Positions 13,418 to 28,500 of a stretch of 64,000 bases of DNA are shown here, piece by piece; the stretch's first letter is position 1, and every line of letters starts with the position of its first letter. A program made the translations under genes and the position numbers. The stretch lies in NCBI RefSeq assembly GCF_014805685.1, contig NC_060904.1, forward strand, positions 14,303,311 to 14,367,310, in the 5' to 3' direction. The notes below the pieces were generated by a model. The model had not been told where the DNA came from. It saw nothing but the letters and a program-made list of their open reading frames with translations, and made no database searches. This DNA comes from Silurus meridionalis (lineage: Eukaryota > Chordata > Actinopteri > Siluriformes > Siluridae).

Positions 13418-16400
13418 AGTAAAAAGTCATGACTGACAAAGACACACAATTACTTGAATCCACCGTGTTCCATGTTGCCACATTGTTTCTGGACAAAAGG
13501 GGATGTTTCCACAAAACACTAATGGAATCATTATCATTACTCAGATAGCAGACCTTTGATCTGGCCTGTCCTCAATTATGCCTGTCAATCTGCCATAAAA
13601 TTGAGGTTAAAAGAGATGGAAAATACCTCAATGTAATATGGGTGAAGGAAATGGAAAAATGGGCATTTGTTCAGTGACATTAATGTACAGTATACAATTC
13701 CACAGAATATAACTCGTCATATAAAATCTAGAATTAGTATAGCTGATTATACTCATGTTAATAAAATGCTGTGCTAACTATTTAAGGCTAGCAAAGCGAT
13801 TTGGTCATAACCCTGACACACGCCATCATTTACTTATTAACCGTAGATCTTTCTTCAGATTCTTTATAAAAATGCTAGTCTCAGTCAAAGGATACTAAAA
13901 TCTAATTATATTAATTCAAAGGTATCATTAAATTGTTACCTTAAAATTTGAAATTTTTGTCTCTAGGACTGTGGATTAGACAGCTATAAACAGTCATTAT
14001 TGTATACAGTTGGATAACTAGCCACCTGTAATAAACTGACCTGAAATGCTGAAATGCTACAATCAGCAACATTAATTAAGGCAGAAAAACATGAAGTTCT
14101 ATCGTCAATGTGCCGATGACATACAACAGCGTCACCACACATGCTGGACGCGATCTGAGCCAAACAAGTTTATCTTAGTCTCATTAGACCACAGGATATG
14201 GTATACAGTAATTCATGCTCTTGGAGGTTTTCTTTTTAGCAAACTGTTTGCAGGCTTTCTTGTGAGCCAGCTTCAGAAGAGGCTTCCTTCTGGGACGACG
14301 GGTGGTCTGATTACTGACAAGCAGACCTTCCACTTCTGCAACCTCTAAAGCAATGCTGGCAGCACTTACTGTATGCGTCTGTTTTTTAAAGCCAGCTTTT
14401 TGATGGACACTTCGAGGTCTGTTCCAAGAGGAACCCGTCTTGGAAAACTCCACTGTACTGTAACTCAGTTACAGGGTGTTACCGATATTCTTATAGCCTA
14501 GTCATTTTTGTGGAGAGCAACAATTCAAGAAATGTTGGCGTACCTTGCATAACTGCATGAACCCATATAGCACAATACATGTATGGTCACTACTTTACTC
14601 TGATGACTTGCACTGAATGGAGTCAGTTGATAATAAAATACTTAAATTACTGTCAGATTGTAAAGTGTAAATAAAGTTTGTTTTATTTTTGTAAAAAATT
14701 TAAATAAAAGATTAGTCATGGAAGAAAACTGTCCAAGCTACAACAAATGGTGTGGCAACAGTAGAGTTTAAGTCATTTTCTTGGTTAAAAAAACTAAACG
14801 AAAAACGAAAAAGGTAAGACATTTTTAATTCACTAAAATGACACAAAAACAACACACATTTGTTTAATCTCATATTTAGCTAATGCCCTAGTGTCAGGTC
14901 ATTGACAGACTTGTGGCCTTCAAACATGGCTGACCTGGTCTCCAATTCCCACCAGTTACTACACATCTACACTGTTTAAAAGGCCTTTTTCGGCCGACTG
15001 TAAAGTAATACACTTAGGTGCTTTTGTCTCTTTACCAAGCCTTTGTGTCCTATTTTCTAATTTTGACTGGTATGGTTCTTAGTTCTGAATTCTAGCCTGT
15101 ATATTCTAAGTATACTGTTCATTCATCGCCTGAATATGTTGCCTGTCTAATGATTCTGAGCCTGCTTGCTGATTCTGTACTTTTGACTATGTCTTTATTA
15201 AATCTGTCAAGCATCTGTCCAGCATTTATTAAATGACACTTACGTTTTTGACAGGCCAGAAAACCAAATACACAGATTACATAATAAAGTGCACACAGAA
15301 ACCAAAGGCCTGGTATACAAAATATATTACACACATCGAAAGTGCACAGAAGAGACTGCAGAAGCTAGCGCTGTTGATTGTGAAGGTATGTGGAACCTTT
15401 AGCGATGTAGATAATCTAAGCCATCACTGGCGTAACAGCAGTTCAAGTAAAAGGCTTTAATCTTTTATCTGGTACTGTAGAAAAAGTTTAAGTCACATTC
15501 TTAAGCACAATAACACCTATTTTCTTGATACTGAGGATTTAGCAGCAGATAGTATCTAATCTGAGGGTCTTGCACCAGATAACGTCATGCTACATAAATT
15601 GTCAGTAGATTATGCGTGTTAAGGAGTACTGGTGATCTTGTGGCTTTGATTTGGAAAGCTGTGGGTTTTTTTTATTCAGTTTAAAATACAGTCTTAAATT
15701 TACTTTGAATGTGTATGGATTGATCTTTACAGTGAGAAAGGGCACAGCACAAACCACACATTTTCGAAAGACCTTGAATACCGTTTTTCTAGCATAGAGA
15801 GCAGAATGAACAAATCGTATATGCAGCACCTATCGATCGAAAATGGTTCATACTGAATTTTTTTTCACCGTACTTGCATTATACTTTAAACTATTCAAAC
15901 CTAATTGGTTTGACAAGAATAAAATACAGATCCATCCAACATGAATACAAAGAGATGGAAGACAAAGGTGACCGTTTTCACTGGAGATGGGGGAGGGGTT
16001 TTGTTCTCGCACCACCCCCTCAATCCCAGCCCTGTTTATAAAATATGACATTTTCCTAGTATTTTAAACATATCACCTTTGTTCATGTTCAGCCATATAT
16101 TTGTTAGTTGTTACAGTGTTTATTTGGTGGATACTGTACTGGGTCCAAATAAACGATCATCTCATTAATCCAATGTAAGCATTAACAATAGGATGACATG
16201 GTGGGGTGAATGTCACTGCAGCCTTTTTCATAATTTTTTCTCTCACACAAAAATGTTTTTTTTTTTTCTCAGTATTGCTCTCCTCTCCATTCAGATTACC
16301 CGTGCTTGATAATCATGTCTGGAGGCGTGCTCTGCTCCTCCACCTCCACAACGCAGACCTAAGAGTGCATGAAGGACGCAGAGGTTCCGTCTTTTTCTTT

Positions 16401-16664
16401 TCAACCTCCTCTTGCACCATCGCTCCATCTAGGCAGCACGGCGTTCTCTATCTTTCATTTCTGCTTCCATTAAACGCATTGTTAATCGCTGATATACTCT
16501 GTAATGTCCCACGCTGAGGAAGCAACATAGTGTTAAGGATGTGTAATGTAGACAGTTTAAACAGGATGAGGATGGATGCATTTGGTGTATGTGTAAGAGA
16601 ACAGACATATTAATGGTTTCAGCTTTTTTAGGATTGTACTCTCTCTCTCGCTCTCTCTTTATAG

Positions 16665-16750
<86 letters not shown>

Positions 16751-18511
16751 GAAAAGGAGAGAAAGAGAGAGAAAGAGAGAGCGATAGAGAGGCGTGTACA
16801 GGGGTTAATAAGGACCCCCATCTTAAAAATAGTAGCCAGGAGGCAGAAAGGAATTGGGATGAAGATTGGCTCTCCTGCAGCTCTTATATATTCCTGACAC
16901 ACCTGAGCCCCATGGTGCTTCTGTAAAACCAATATCACACAAAATTCTTAGGTTCAGCCTTTTCCACTACCACATGTCACACTGTTCACAACTGTTTTTT
17001 AATAGTTTGAGTAGTCTAGGGTTAGGGTTATGTTTTGTAGTCTCTGGCAAAAGTGATGCTCTAAACAGAAGTAAAATCACAGATATGAAGGATTTCTGCA
17101 TGCTGCGGTCCAAAGTTTACGGCAAGCTCTGTACTTTTTTCCACAGACGTCATCCCTATTCAAAAGAGCCGACGGAAACATAGCAAGTACAACAAAACAA
17201 AATCCCAAGTGGATACAAATCGGCAAACTCACCACTCCTGGGCTACATCCACTGACACACACTGTGTCTTTCTCTCTCTCTCTCTCACACACACACACTC
17301 ACACACAATCAAACTGGCCGCAATGAAATTAATTCTGATCTACAAATGCAGAGATTTTGACCATTGGTATAAAAATTAGGGAATATCTCACTTCGCAGCT
17401 CTGTGTGTGTGTGTGTTTGTGCATGTGTTTATGATTATCAGATTTTTTTTTTTTCACCAACCCACGCAAAATGAGAATTAAAAGCATTTTGCATAAACAT
17501 TCAGGATCGCAGCCTGAAAGCACAAGTTTACACCGAACCAGAACCACCCACATAACTCTGCATGACTCAACAAAAAAGAAACCACAAATCTCAGAGAGAA
17601 ATATTTCAAATAAATATTTGAAATAAGAAATAAAATTTAAAAAATTATATAAATTTTAAATTATAGTCATTAATGTCTGAAAATTATTTTTCGTGTAATA
17701 CTTCATCAAGGCCGTAGTTGTGTTAAAGTTATTTGTTGTTTGTATCTGCCTACAGTTCCTGTACCTTATATTGTTTGCAGTTTTGCAAGTAGGGTAGAAT
17801 TAGTGTACATTTTATGCAATTAACGTAGAATTAGGGTATTTTTCTGCAATTAGGATAGAATTAGGGTAAGTTACGTACATTTTGTGCAATTCTGCAATTA
17901 ATGTAACATTTAAGTAATTAGGGTACATTGTTTTCAATTCTACATTTAGGGTTAAATGAGGGTAATTATGGTACACTGCAATTCTACAATTAGGGTAGAA
18001 TTGGGGTAATTAGAGCACATCGTCTGCAATTAGGGTAAATATAGTAAATTTTTCACAGGTAGATAGAACTAGAGTTCTTAAAGTACATTTTCTACAATTC
18101 TGAAATCAGGGTAGATTTAGAGTAGAATAAGGGGTACTTTTCTGCATTTAGGGTAGAATTGGGGTAAGTTATGTACATTTTGTGCAATTCTGCAATTAAT
18201 GTAGAATTACAGTAATTAGGGTCAATTTTCTGCAGTTAGGTTAGAATTAGGGTAGAATTAATGTAATTAAAGTAATGCTTCCCTATTGTCAAAATAATAA
18301 ATAAATAAAAGCACATACAATTAAATAAGTGTGTGTTTGTTACATTTAATGCTACAGCTTCCGTTTAGGGTCGGCGTGCTGTGTTTCTTTTTGGCCTTAT
18401 GGTCTGTCGTCATGGCGATGTTGGATAATTGAAAATGGAGAAACCCCCTATTTTTTGTCGACTCCCCTCTTATGTAGCACTCGACTTCATTAGTCACAAT
18501 GTGCACAGGCT

Positions 18512-18571
<60 letters not shown>

Positions 18572-18890
18572 GTGTTAGGGACAGGGGTGTTCTCTCTCTC
18601 TCTCTCTCTCTCTCGTTCTCTGGGTTATACAGATAAGACTAGTGACATTCAAAAAAGAATCTTTTAGCATTATTTCTTAGAATCAGCCACCTTTCAATAA
18701 AAGATGATCTGAGCAGCTGAGGTACAGCTTCAACAAAGTAAAGCTCTGATCAAAAATATATTGTGAATAATTGAAAATATTCCTATCAGCCCTGTCCCCC
18801 TCCTCCACTTCAGTCATCAAGCGTTTAAACGCAGTGAAGGTCAGTGATCATTCAGAACAAAGATGGACTCTTGAAGGGGGTTCAGCAATG

Positions 18891-18942
<52 letters not shown>

Positions 18943-19120
18943 TGGAGAACTTGATATGAAAACACAAAACAAGACAAAGAAAGGGAGTAGATTTCAACTG
19001 ATAAGGAATTGAAGTGGAGCGATTAATCAGTAGCTGTTTATTGTACTGGATTCTGGAGCTTGAAAACAAAAGGCTAACAACCCAGAAAAAGAGAGAGAGA
19101 GAGAGAGAAAAAGTGAGCGT

Positions 19121-19175
<55 letters not shown>

Positions 19176-20576
19176 AGAGAGAGCAGAAGAATCATGACAA
19201 CCTAAATTATATAAACCTAAATTATTGGGACACTTGAATTTCCAGCCATGTGCTCTTCTTCCACAAACTGTAACCACAAAGTGGTGGCAAAGACACACGA
19301 TTCACTTAGACTAGGAGTCCCAAATCTGTTCCAGCATGACAATGCCCCTGTGCACAAAGCCAACTCAATGAAGATATGCTTTACATTGGTTGAAATAAAT
19401 AGGGTTTTTTAAATCCCTTCACATTTTGCTCACATACAATCCTCATGAAAGAGATGCTTAGCTCTAATTTAATTCTATACGTTGATGTAGTTATATCTGA
19501 AACAGGAAATCACAGCTAATAGCTTTTCAAAATACGCTACACAAACCCTGAATCTGAACAAACCCTGAAGATACTAAAACAATTTCAACTAATTTTAATG
19601 ATATTTTCATATTTTGTATATCTTAAAGAATACACTATATGGACAAAAGTATTGAGACATTTTTAATTGGCCTGCTATAGAGCTCTGGCCTCAACCCCAC
19701 TAAACACCTTTGGGTTGAATTGGAATGCCTGACTGCACCACATGTGTCAGAGAACCACCAGCCAGGCCTTCCTCCAAGGCTCACACTCTCACTCAGCCTC
19801 TCCCTGCTACTAATCACCTACACCTGTCCTACTCCTGCTAATCAACTACACCTGTTTCCCATTTACCTATCTCTTTTATAAGGTTCCTATTCCCCCTCAC
19901 TCACGGTCCGATCTACCAGTTAGGACCATAGATCACTCTGACTTTCTACCTCTCTTGTTCCCTAGTCCCTGAGGACTGGAATGTTTTTTTTACTTTTTCT
20001 CAAGCCAGAAAAAAATTTGAATAATTTTTAATGATTAAGACATTTTGAGTAATATTGTATGAGTTTGTTAGATAGCATTACATAAGATGATTAGTTGAAC
20101 ACCCATAATTCAGCTCTCTGTAATAACGCTGAAAAATCCACTTCTTGATTGAACACACGTGAAAAGAGTCTAAATACGAACAAAATTTGTGAAGGCCCTA
20201 GCAACATCTAAAATAAGTAGATATGCCCAGAGAAATATGGAATTCCTTTGAGACCATAAACACTATTGTATGATCCATACCCACTAATCTCCAGTATTAC
20301 ACATACTCACATTACTCACACTCATTCACATTTTCTGCACCAGTACTTCACCACACTTATACACAAACATGATCGTGCTCGTCATTAAATTTACAACAGA
20401 ACAATTCTATGATGTTCAAACTGCAAATTTGGTTTGTATATTTGAATAGACTTTTTTGTGTGTTGAAATTGAAGTCCTGTAATGGGATTAGCATGATATC
20501 AGTCTATTTCAGATGTAATGGTTTTCCATTACTGTTAAATTACTGTGAATGACATAACAATTACTGAGTACCTTAC

Positions 20577-20631
<55 letters not shown>

Positions 20632-23600
20632 CAGGTTCACAAAGAGCCTTTTGAAACCATAAAGAGGGTCATATATTAAAAGGGAAATGTTCTTCATGCT
20701 GGGTATTGAAGGGCCTTCTGAAATATTCACGATGGTACATTATTATAGTTCGCCACAATTTGCCAGTAGTTCCGTTGTGTGTGTAAGAGATGGCAATTAT
20801 CACTGCAGGTTAGTAGCAGAGCAAAAGTTCGGAAAAGTGTAATTGAGCGCTCAGTGTGTGTACAGCAATGGCCAAACTTTTATGAATAACTAATACATTT
20901 TGGTTATTTACTTTTCTCATTGTACTACCAAACCTTTTTTTGCTAACAGACAGGATAAAATAAAGTAAGATCAAAGGGAGATGATAATAATAAGGGAAGG
21001 AAATATTAACAAGGGAAGGAAAGGCGGAAGGAGAGAAGAAAGAAAGCAACAAAGGATGGAAGGAAGGAAAAATTAAGAGACTACAGAAAAGTGGAGGGAC
21101 TAAAGGAAAGAGGGTGGGAGGGAAAGGTGAAAAGAAGGGAACGGTAAATGGAAAGAAAAAGAGGAAGGAAGGAAGGAAGGAAGGAAGGAAGGAAGGAAGG
21201 AAGGAAGGAAGGTGAATATTAAGAAGGAACAATAAAGAGAGTTAAGAAAGTTGGAAGAACTGAAGGAAAAAATAAGAGGAAAAGGTGGAAAGAATGGAAA
21301 GGTGAATGAAAATAAAAAAGAATGAAGAAATTAAGATAGGAAAGAAACAAGGCAAGAAGGAAGGAAGGAATGAAAAATGACGATTGTAAGGAAGGAAGTA
21401 AAGGACTGGAGGATAACAGGACATGATATATTATAAATGCTAAATGTTCTTATTTATTGTAATATAAATATAAAGAAAAGTAGAGAAGAAGACAAGGGTT
21501 TAATTTTGGGCCAGTTTTCCAGACTAGGATTAAACCGGTCATAAACATAAAACGGCTATTTAAACAGGACTAAGACTAAATCTCGTTCTATAATTTGTCT
21601 TAATCTAGATTTACATGATTTTACTTCAGAAGTAGACTGGGGTTTTAAAAAAGGGGAAAGTTGAATGTTGTCAAAGACAGTGCTGAAACTATGGCCTATT
21701 AGTAGCACACCAGACAGAAAACAACACACAAAAGATTATTAGTGACTGCAAACTTGTAGGTAATTTAATGAGCCGGAAAAGTGTGAAAAGTCGCAAAGAT
21801 TAAAGTAAAGGGTGAGGGCTGATGGCATAACTGATGATGGGGATTCTCACATCCGAAGAAAACAAATAGATATGTACTGTTCTATGTGCAGCAGAGGCTA
21901 GCCTAGCACTGGGGTCATTGCTCCCTGTGCATTCCTTCATAAATATGCAGATGCTTACAGTCTTACAGTCGCTAGACTCGCTGTCGGCACAGAGAAAGAG
22001 CGCAAGAGAAAGTAAAGAGATGATTTCCCATCAGCCGGATGTAGTGATCGATAGGACTCTAGGCAAGGATCCTCTCCTGAGGTTTCAACATAAATCTCCA
22101 GCCATTATGATCCAGCAGTCCATCAGTAGCTCTAAAACGATCGACAAAGGTCTCCACTCTTTCCAAAAGTAAAATAAAAAACCTTCTACCCACATTATTC
22201 ATATCATCCAGAGCATCTTAATCATTACAGCAAGCATGCTGATGTTATGACCATGTAATAATGCCATTTGTGAGCTTGTCATAGCACACATGTTGAGAAA
22301 TTACAATTCAAACAGTGAAGAAAGGGTGTACTTCAGGTACTCACTGATTCAGTTCCAGGTCTAGGATGAAAGTCTGGTTGAAGGCTTTGACCTGGAAACT
22401 GGCTTGGGCCAAATGATTCTTCTGTAAAGGACAAAGCAAAATCAAAGGTTAGAGTAAGGGTTAAGCTAATGTAGCTAAGCCAAGTTTTCTTAAAAATTTG
22501 AAATTATAAACAAATATAAAAAAGAAAAGAAAAATGTAGAAGGAGAAGAGGAAAAAGAAGAAGAAGAAGCATCTTTCAAACTCTAAAGTACAGTGGCTAT
22601 TAAAAGTTTGGTCACCTATTCTAGTTATGTTTTTTAAAACTTATGCATTTTACTTTTATTTATATGCTAAAAACTAAGTAAAAGGCAGATGAGGATTGGA
22701 CAGTGAATGACTGGAAGAAAGTTCTCTGGACAAATGAGATCAAATGTGATATTTTGGCTCTAACAGAAGAACTTCTGTAAGATGAAGAACAGGAGGGAAG
22801 ATGTTAGCAGACTGCCTCACACCCACAGTCAGACATGGAGGTGGAAGCTTAATAGTTTGGAGCCGTTTTGGAGCAGAGAAGGTTGGAAACTTATTCCAGA
22901 TGAAAGGAATACTGAACCAAGATGGTTACAATTCCATACTTTAATACCATGCAATTCTGCCTGGACTGAGGCTAATTAAACAAACTTCACGATACAACAA
23001 GACAATGACCCAAAGCATTAATCTAAGATCTGTAAACGTTATTTAGAGAATAAACAGTCGGCTGGAGTGTTATCTCTTACATGGAATGGCCTGCCCAGCC
23101 ACTGCATCTAATTCCTAATGAACTGATCTGGAATGAACTGGATAACAAGGTCATAAATAAATCTTCAACAAGCAAAGAACTCTTATGGCATGTTGTACAA
23201 AAGGTACAACAAAGTATTACAGCTGAATGTATGGAGAAACAAACTGTCCAGATGCCAAGAGCATGTAAAACTATTATTCATGCTAAGGGAGGATTTTTCA
23301 ATGGAAATAAACTGGAACATCTGTACATTTATATATTTGTTTGGTCAAAGTAAATCTCAGTTAAATTACCTATTTTGTCACATATAAATAAAAGACTAGG
23401 TGTTTCCAAACTTTTCATAGGCAATGTATGTTTACAAGCATTTCAGTATTGATATTAATAAAAAATGTAAATATATTTCAAAGTAATTCCAACTGTAATA
23501 TATATAATTACTCATTCAACTACTTCATTGTTTCTATAGTAACAATACACTTAGACATAAGTCACATGATCTGAAAGTGAAGACAAACAGATTTGAAGAA

Positions 23601-25426
23601 AGAAATTGTTTCTTGAAAAATAATTTTGTATAGTCCTTCATAAAGTAAACATTTTCAGATTAAAAAAACCTTCATGCAACATTGGTGGAAGGAGTCTCCT
23701 GTTTTAGTGCTTTGTCACAGCTGTAAGTTTTCCATCACAGGAAAATCTTCAGGACAAAGGTTTTTTTTTAATGTTTTGCGATTTTTTAATTAGTATTTAT
23801 TATTTTTTTTTTTTTGGCTTAATAACTTCATGAGACTAAATAAGTCGAGATAATTATTGTTTATAGCTGTTGTAATGTGAATGGCATCATGGACTAATTA
23901 GATTTATGAAAGTTCCATAATAATTAAAAGGGTCGTTTCCATTGCCATGTGTTCCATTAGATAGAAATATATACAATCCAAAAAAAAAGCTGTTCTTTTG
24001 GTTAAAAGAAAAAAAATATGTCTTAAATATTGTCTCAAAAAATTTGTATCTAAAACTTCTGATTGATTTGAATTTTAACTTGAGCCTATTTACAAATAAA
24101 TAACTACAAAATGACACTTTTTTCAACCTAATAGAAATTGTAGGAAAATGGGACTAGAATCAAAAATGTTCAATATTTAAAAAAAGAAAAAAAAAAAGAA
24201 AAACGTGTTTAAGGTAAAAAGCTTTGGGGTGGTGGTTGTGGTCTAATTGGTTTTAATTCACAGCCACTGTGAACACAGAGGCTGGTGGCGTTGTGATTGT
24301 GCCGCTGGTTAATTCAGTGTCCGCGTGGTCCCATATGGCTCAGGCTTTATAACAGCCCCCTCAGGGAAAGAAAGAAAGCATTTGGCTCACAGCACATTGT
24401 TCTTGTGGCATTCAGTCTATGTGTGTGAGGAGGGAGCAATCGAAGTGTGTGCATAGATTGGAGTCCCAACCTTAATCTGACATTTCCCAAAGGACTCACC
24501 AAGGCTGGAAGTAAAAAGGGGAAAGGGGGTTTCCTCAAAACTTCACCCGTGAACGACCTGTAACGTGGCCCTTCCCCCTCTAATACATTTCTGCCCACGT
24601 GCCTAGAAGGCATGCCCAAAATCTGTCTATTGTCTCGGATGTGAACAAGGTGTTGCCTCTACACAAATACCAACCCACATGCATCAGACTGCATCAGACC
24701 TTTCATGCATAAATCCCATTAAAGTATGATTCAAAGTGTTTCGAGCGAGGAGGTATTGTGTAAGAAGAGACTACAGTTTCCAGTTCAGGTTCTCTGTACG
24801 TTCATCTTTCTCACATTGATTGCTTGGCCTCGTTCACCTCTCCAAATGTACTCTATCTTCACTAAATTCACAGTGGGCCCATATTGTTGATGCCCTAATT
24901 TAAATAATGCTAAATGTAGGAAGCTATCAGACTCCGATTGCCTATCGATCAAACACTATAAATAAAACACCTCATTAGCGTTTGAGACAGATTCGCTTCG
25001 AGCTGCATACAAGCCTAAAAACAGACCCTTCTGCACCACAGCAGGTGAGATTTAAGGGGCTTTTTGAGACATTTAGAAGCATTTAAAATGCCTTAGTGTG
25101 TACTCTTTATGCAGTAGGCTTTAACTGCTGAATCACTGAGCCATTGCACTCTACTGTGGTTTTCTAAAACACTGGTAGGGGCTGTTTCGATCCACTCGGA
25201 ATGCAGACAGAGGGAATGTTCAGCAGAGCAATGAAAAAATTCGTAGACCATGAGCACATTTTCCCATAACGGACATTAAAAGTGCAATGTTAGATAATTA
25301 GCAATGCTAGACTTGCTAACTGTGCACAGCATGAGGTGTTAAATGCTAAGCTTTACTATATATTGTGACATTTCAGACGAAATTGCTCATCCCATAAATC
25401 TTATATTACAAGACAGACAGACAGGC

Positions 25427-25467
<41 letters not shown>

Positions 25468-25492
25468 TAATAGATAGATTAAAAGTTTTAAA

Positions 25493-25561
<69 letters not shown>

Positions 25562-28500
25562 CAAATGGACTGACAGACTTTTCTGTTTTCTTGTAGTCAG
25601 TGCATAACTACTATTCCGAACTATGCTGTTTACAAATCAATCAAATTTCTCATGTCCACCTACAAATACACTATATGGACAATAGTACCCCTGACAATTC
25701 CATCTATATGGACTCTTCCCAAAGCTGTTACCAGACAGTTCGAGGCACACAGTTGTTTCTGTTTTTGGATTTAGTGGCATTAAATTTTGCCTTAATTAGA
25801 TTAAGAATACCCAAACCTGTTTTAGCATGACACTGCCCTTGTGCACAAAGTCATATATGCTTTACATGGGTTGGTGTGAAAGCTCTTGAGTGGCCTGCTG
25901 AAGAGCTCTGACCTCAAGCCCATTGAACACAATTGGGATGAATTAAAATGCTGCCTGTAACTCAGCCCTGTTAATCTCACCTACATTAATACCTGACTTT
26001 ACTAACACCCTTGTTGCTGAATGAGCTCAAATCTCCACTCGCACATTCAAAAATCGAATGAAATATCGTCCCAAAATAGTCAAGTTTGTTATGACAGCAA
26101 ATGGGGACTAAATGTTGAATGGCAAATTCATGAAGCACATACCAATCTGATGGTCAGTTGTCCACAAACTTTTGTTCATATTTTAAAATGATTACATTGT
26201 CTTCTTTTTATGATTTGGGTTCATTTTAAAATTCTCATGTTGTCATAAAGCTTGCATAGACCGGCTCCTCTGTATTTGTCTGAGCTCAATACAGTTTACA
26301 CCCAACATTATGAGTATAGAGAATATATGAACATCTATACTCTTAGACAATCCCGGGATATTAACTTGTAACCTTTTGTTTACCAGTGGAGTCAAACAAG
26401 AACATGACAGAACATCGCTTTGCAATAAGGAAGTCACATATTTGAAACTGAGACGTTTTTCATCCTCAGCTTTCAGCTAAGTACCAACACCAATACTACA
26501 CCAAAGTGCTGTAAAGACTGTCTAGGTCTGTCATTGATTCCTATTTACTCAATCACTGGATAAACAGCTGAAGTGTAGAGCTGGAAAATAACCAGGACAA
26601 TCTGGTTATTCCCCCATCACAAACCACATCGTAACTGATACAGCGCATTAGCATGATGAATCAGCTCTAAAGCCAAGCTAACCCCATCCTGACATTAGCG
26701 CATGCACACGCCAAAGAAAGGTTATAAATAAATAAATTAGAGAGGAAAACATGGCCCCAGACACAGAACTGCGCCGACACTGACGTCCCAACTACGCCAA
26801 TAGTGAAAGGGGAACACAGCGATTAAAACAGCTAATCCACTTATTTCATTGCTTTTGGTATCAGTTCATACACATGCTAATGATGTGCTCAGGAACCTTA
26901 AGACAGCAGGAATGGGGACTTCTAAGCAATCCCAGTACAAGCAATGTGTACAAAGGCACCCCCAATTAACATTTTAGACAATGGTAACAATGTCCATTGG
27001 ATATTTTGTACACGTAGAAATAATTATGTCCCTCATTGTTTGGGATTTTGCATTAAATCTATAGCATCGGATCTTACATTGTAGTAAACAGTTAATTTTA
27101 CTGCTTGCTGTTTACTCAAGTTGTAATGTTCTGGAGTACTTAAGCTCCACCCACACTGCACAATCGTACAATATTTCAGAAAATCTGGTTTCCTAATATT
27201 TGCCATTTTATAAGCCTTTATGTTGCCATGTTCCCTTACAAATAACACGACATTGCTACCATTTTTCCCTCAAAAAATATATTTAGAACTAAAAAAACTA
27301 CATTACCTACATAACATTCCACTAGATGTTCAGAAGGATATTGGAAAGGAAACATGTATCTATATTTGTTAGATAGGATCCTGAAAATCTTAACTACCCT
27401 TAGTAACTGTGAAATTTATTTAAATTCTTACATAGTTATTAATTAAAGCCTTATTTGCATATGTAAATATGATCTGATCTTTCCCAATTCACCTGCAGGG
27501 CGATGCATCATTTGTATCGTGACCCTAATATGCTAAGGAACGATAATTAACTTTACTTGGCTTTCAAATGTTTTTCTCATCAGTCGACCATGACACGGGT
27601 GCAGGGTTTTCTAGGTAGATCGTTGATTCATACAATCAGAGTGAAGTGTTTCTCCTCTTTTTATTGCAGCCTCATTAGAGGGCTACATTAGTGCAGAAGG
27701 TGATATTGATGCTCTCTGTATGGCAGTGTTACGTTAGCATGACAAAAGCTTAATGAACGCAACAATATGGCGCCTGTGTCATTACGTTAAGCATCCTTTA
27801 AAAATGAATTAACATTCTTTACAATGACATGTGAATGGGCAGCCAAACCCCGGACCCCCTGTAGAGGGTGTGAATCACACATCCAACATACAAATGAATG
27901 ATGTCACATCCTTACATGTCCTACGAAGAACGAAAATTGCTCTTACATAAAAAAGTGTAGAAAGGTTTTTAGATCACTCTGAACAGTTTCACTGGAAAAA
28001 AAATTATTCCAAAGTATCGTCAGATCCTTAAATCTGATTGGTCAGAATGTTCTGTGGGACATAGGTTGTAGGTTATATAGAAACAGGGACAAGAACGGTG
28101 AACTCTTTACTCTTTTTACACTGTCCTCCTGGTTTCAGGTTGATTTTCAAAGACTCATGTTGATTATAGAAAGCTTTGCATGGTCTCTCAGTATTTCTAA
28201 GTTCCTGACACTTAATATCCCACATATCTCTAGCAATCCTAAGATATAACCTTGCACACTTTTGTACACTAGCAGAGCCTAAAACACTGAACTATGGCAT
28301 GACAGAACATTGGTTTCTTGGTAAAATGACAAGCTGTTTTTTTTTTGTTTTTTTACATTTGGCCATTGCAAAAAAAAATTTTTGTTTATACCTGTTATAA
28401 TGTAATGTATATGTCTTGTGGCTCATATACATCTCAGACATGCTAACCAAGAACCGTCCAAGAATTGCTTTTGAAATGACAGTTGTTGAGGCTATGTTTT

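Larger units (their letters stand above)
6068..22344 (-). other. adam22 intron 3: about 16 kb of non-coding, repeat-rich DNA
   Basis: Contains many microsatellites, SINE and LINE-tail fragments, a hAT-like remnant (11781-12385), a Tc1-like fragment (14095-14530), an ATTAGGGT-bearing minisatellite (17790-18275), copies of the CACTATATGG-family element (19216-19760) and a polypurine block (20970-21420). Some higher-complexity stretches (for example 11160-11640) could be conserved non-coding elements. No supported gene. Confidence 0.7.

Noticed and set aside
17790..18275. True interstitial telomere or fusion point
   Set aside because: TTAGGG words are not in head-to-tail tandem; the unit is mixed.
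20810..21232. 140-codon minus-strand frame rich in F, P, S and L
   Set aside because: Product of the polypurine bias and (GGAA)n array, not a protein.
21918..22172. 84-codon plus-strand frame near adam22 exon 3
   Set aside because: Antisense to adam22, no known motif, no splice sites linking it to other exons.
22589..23428. Active transposase gene
   Set aside because: Stops, frameshifts and loss of the N-terminal half; inverted repeats diverged.
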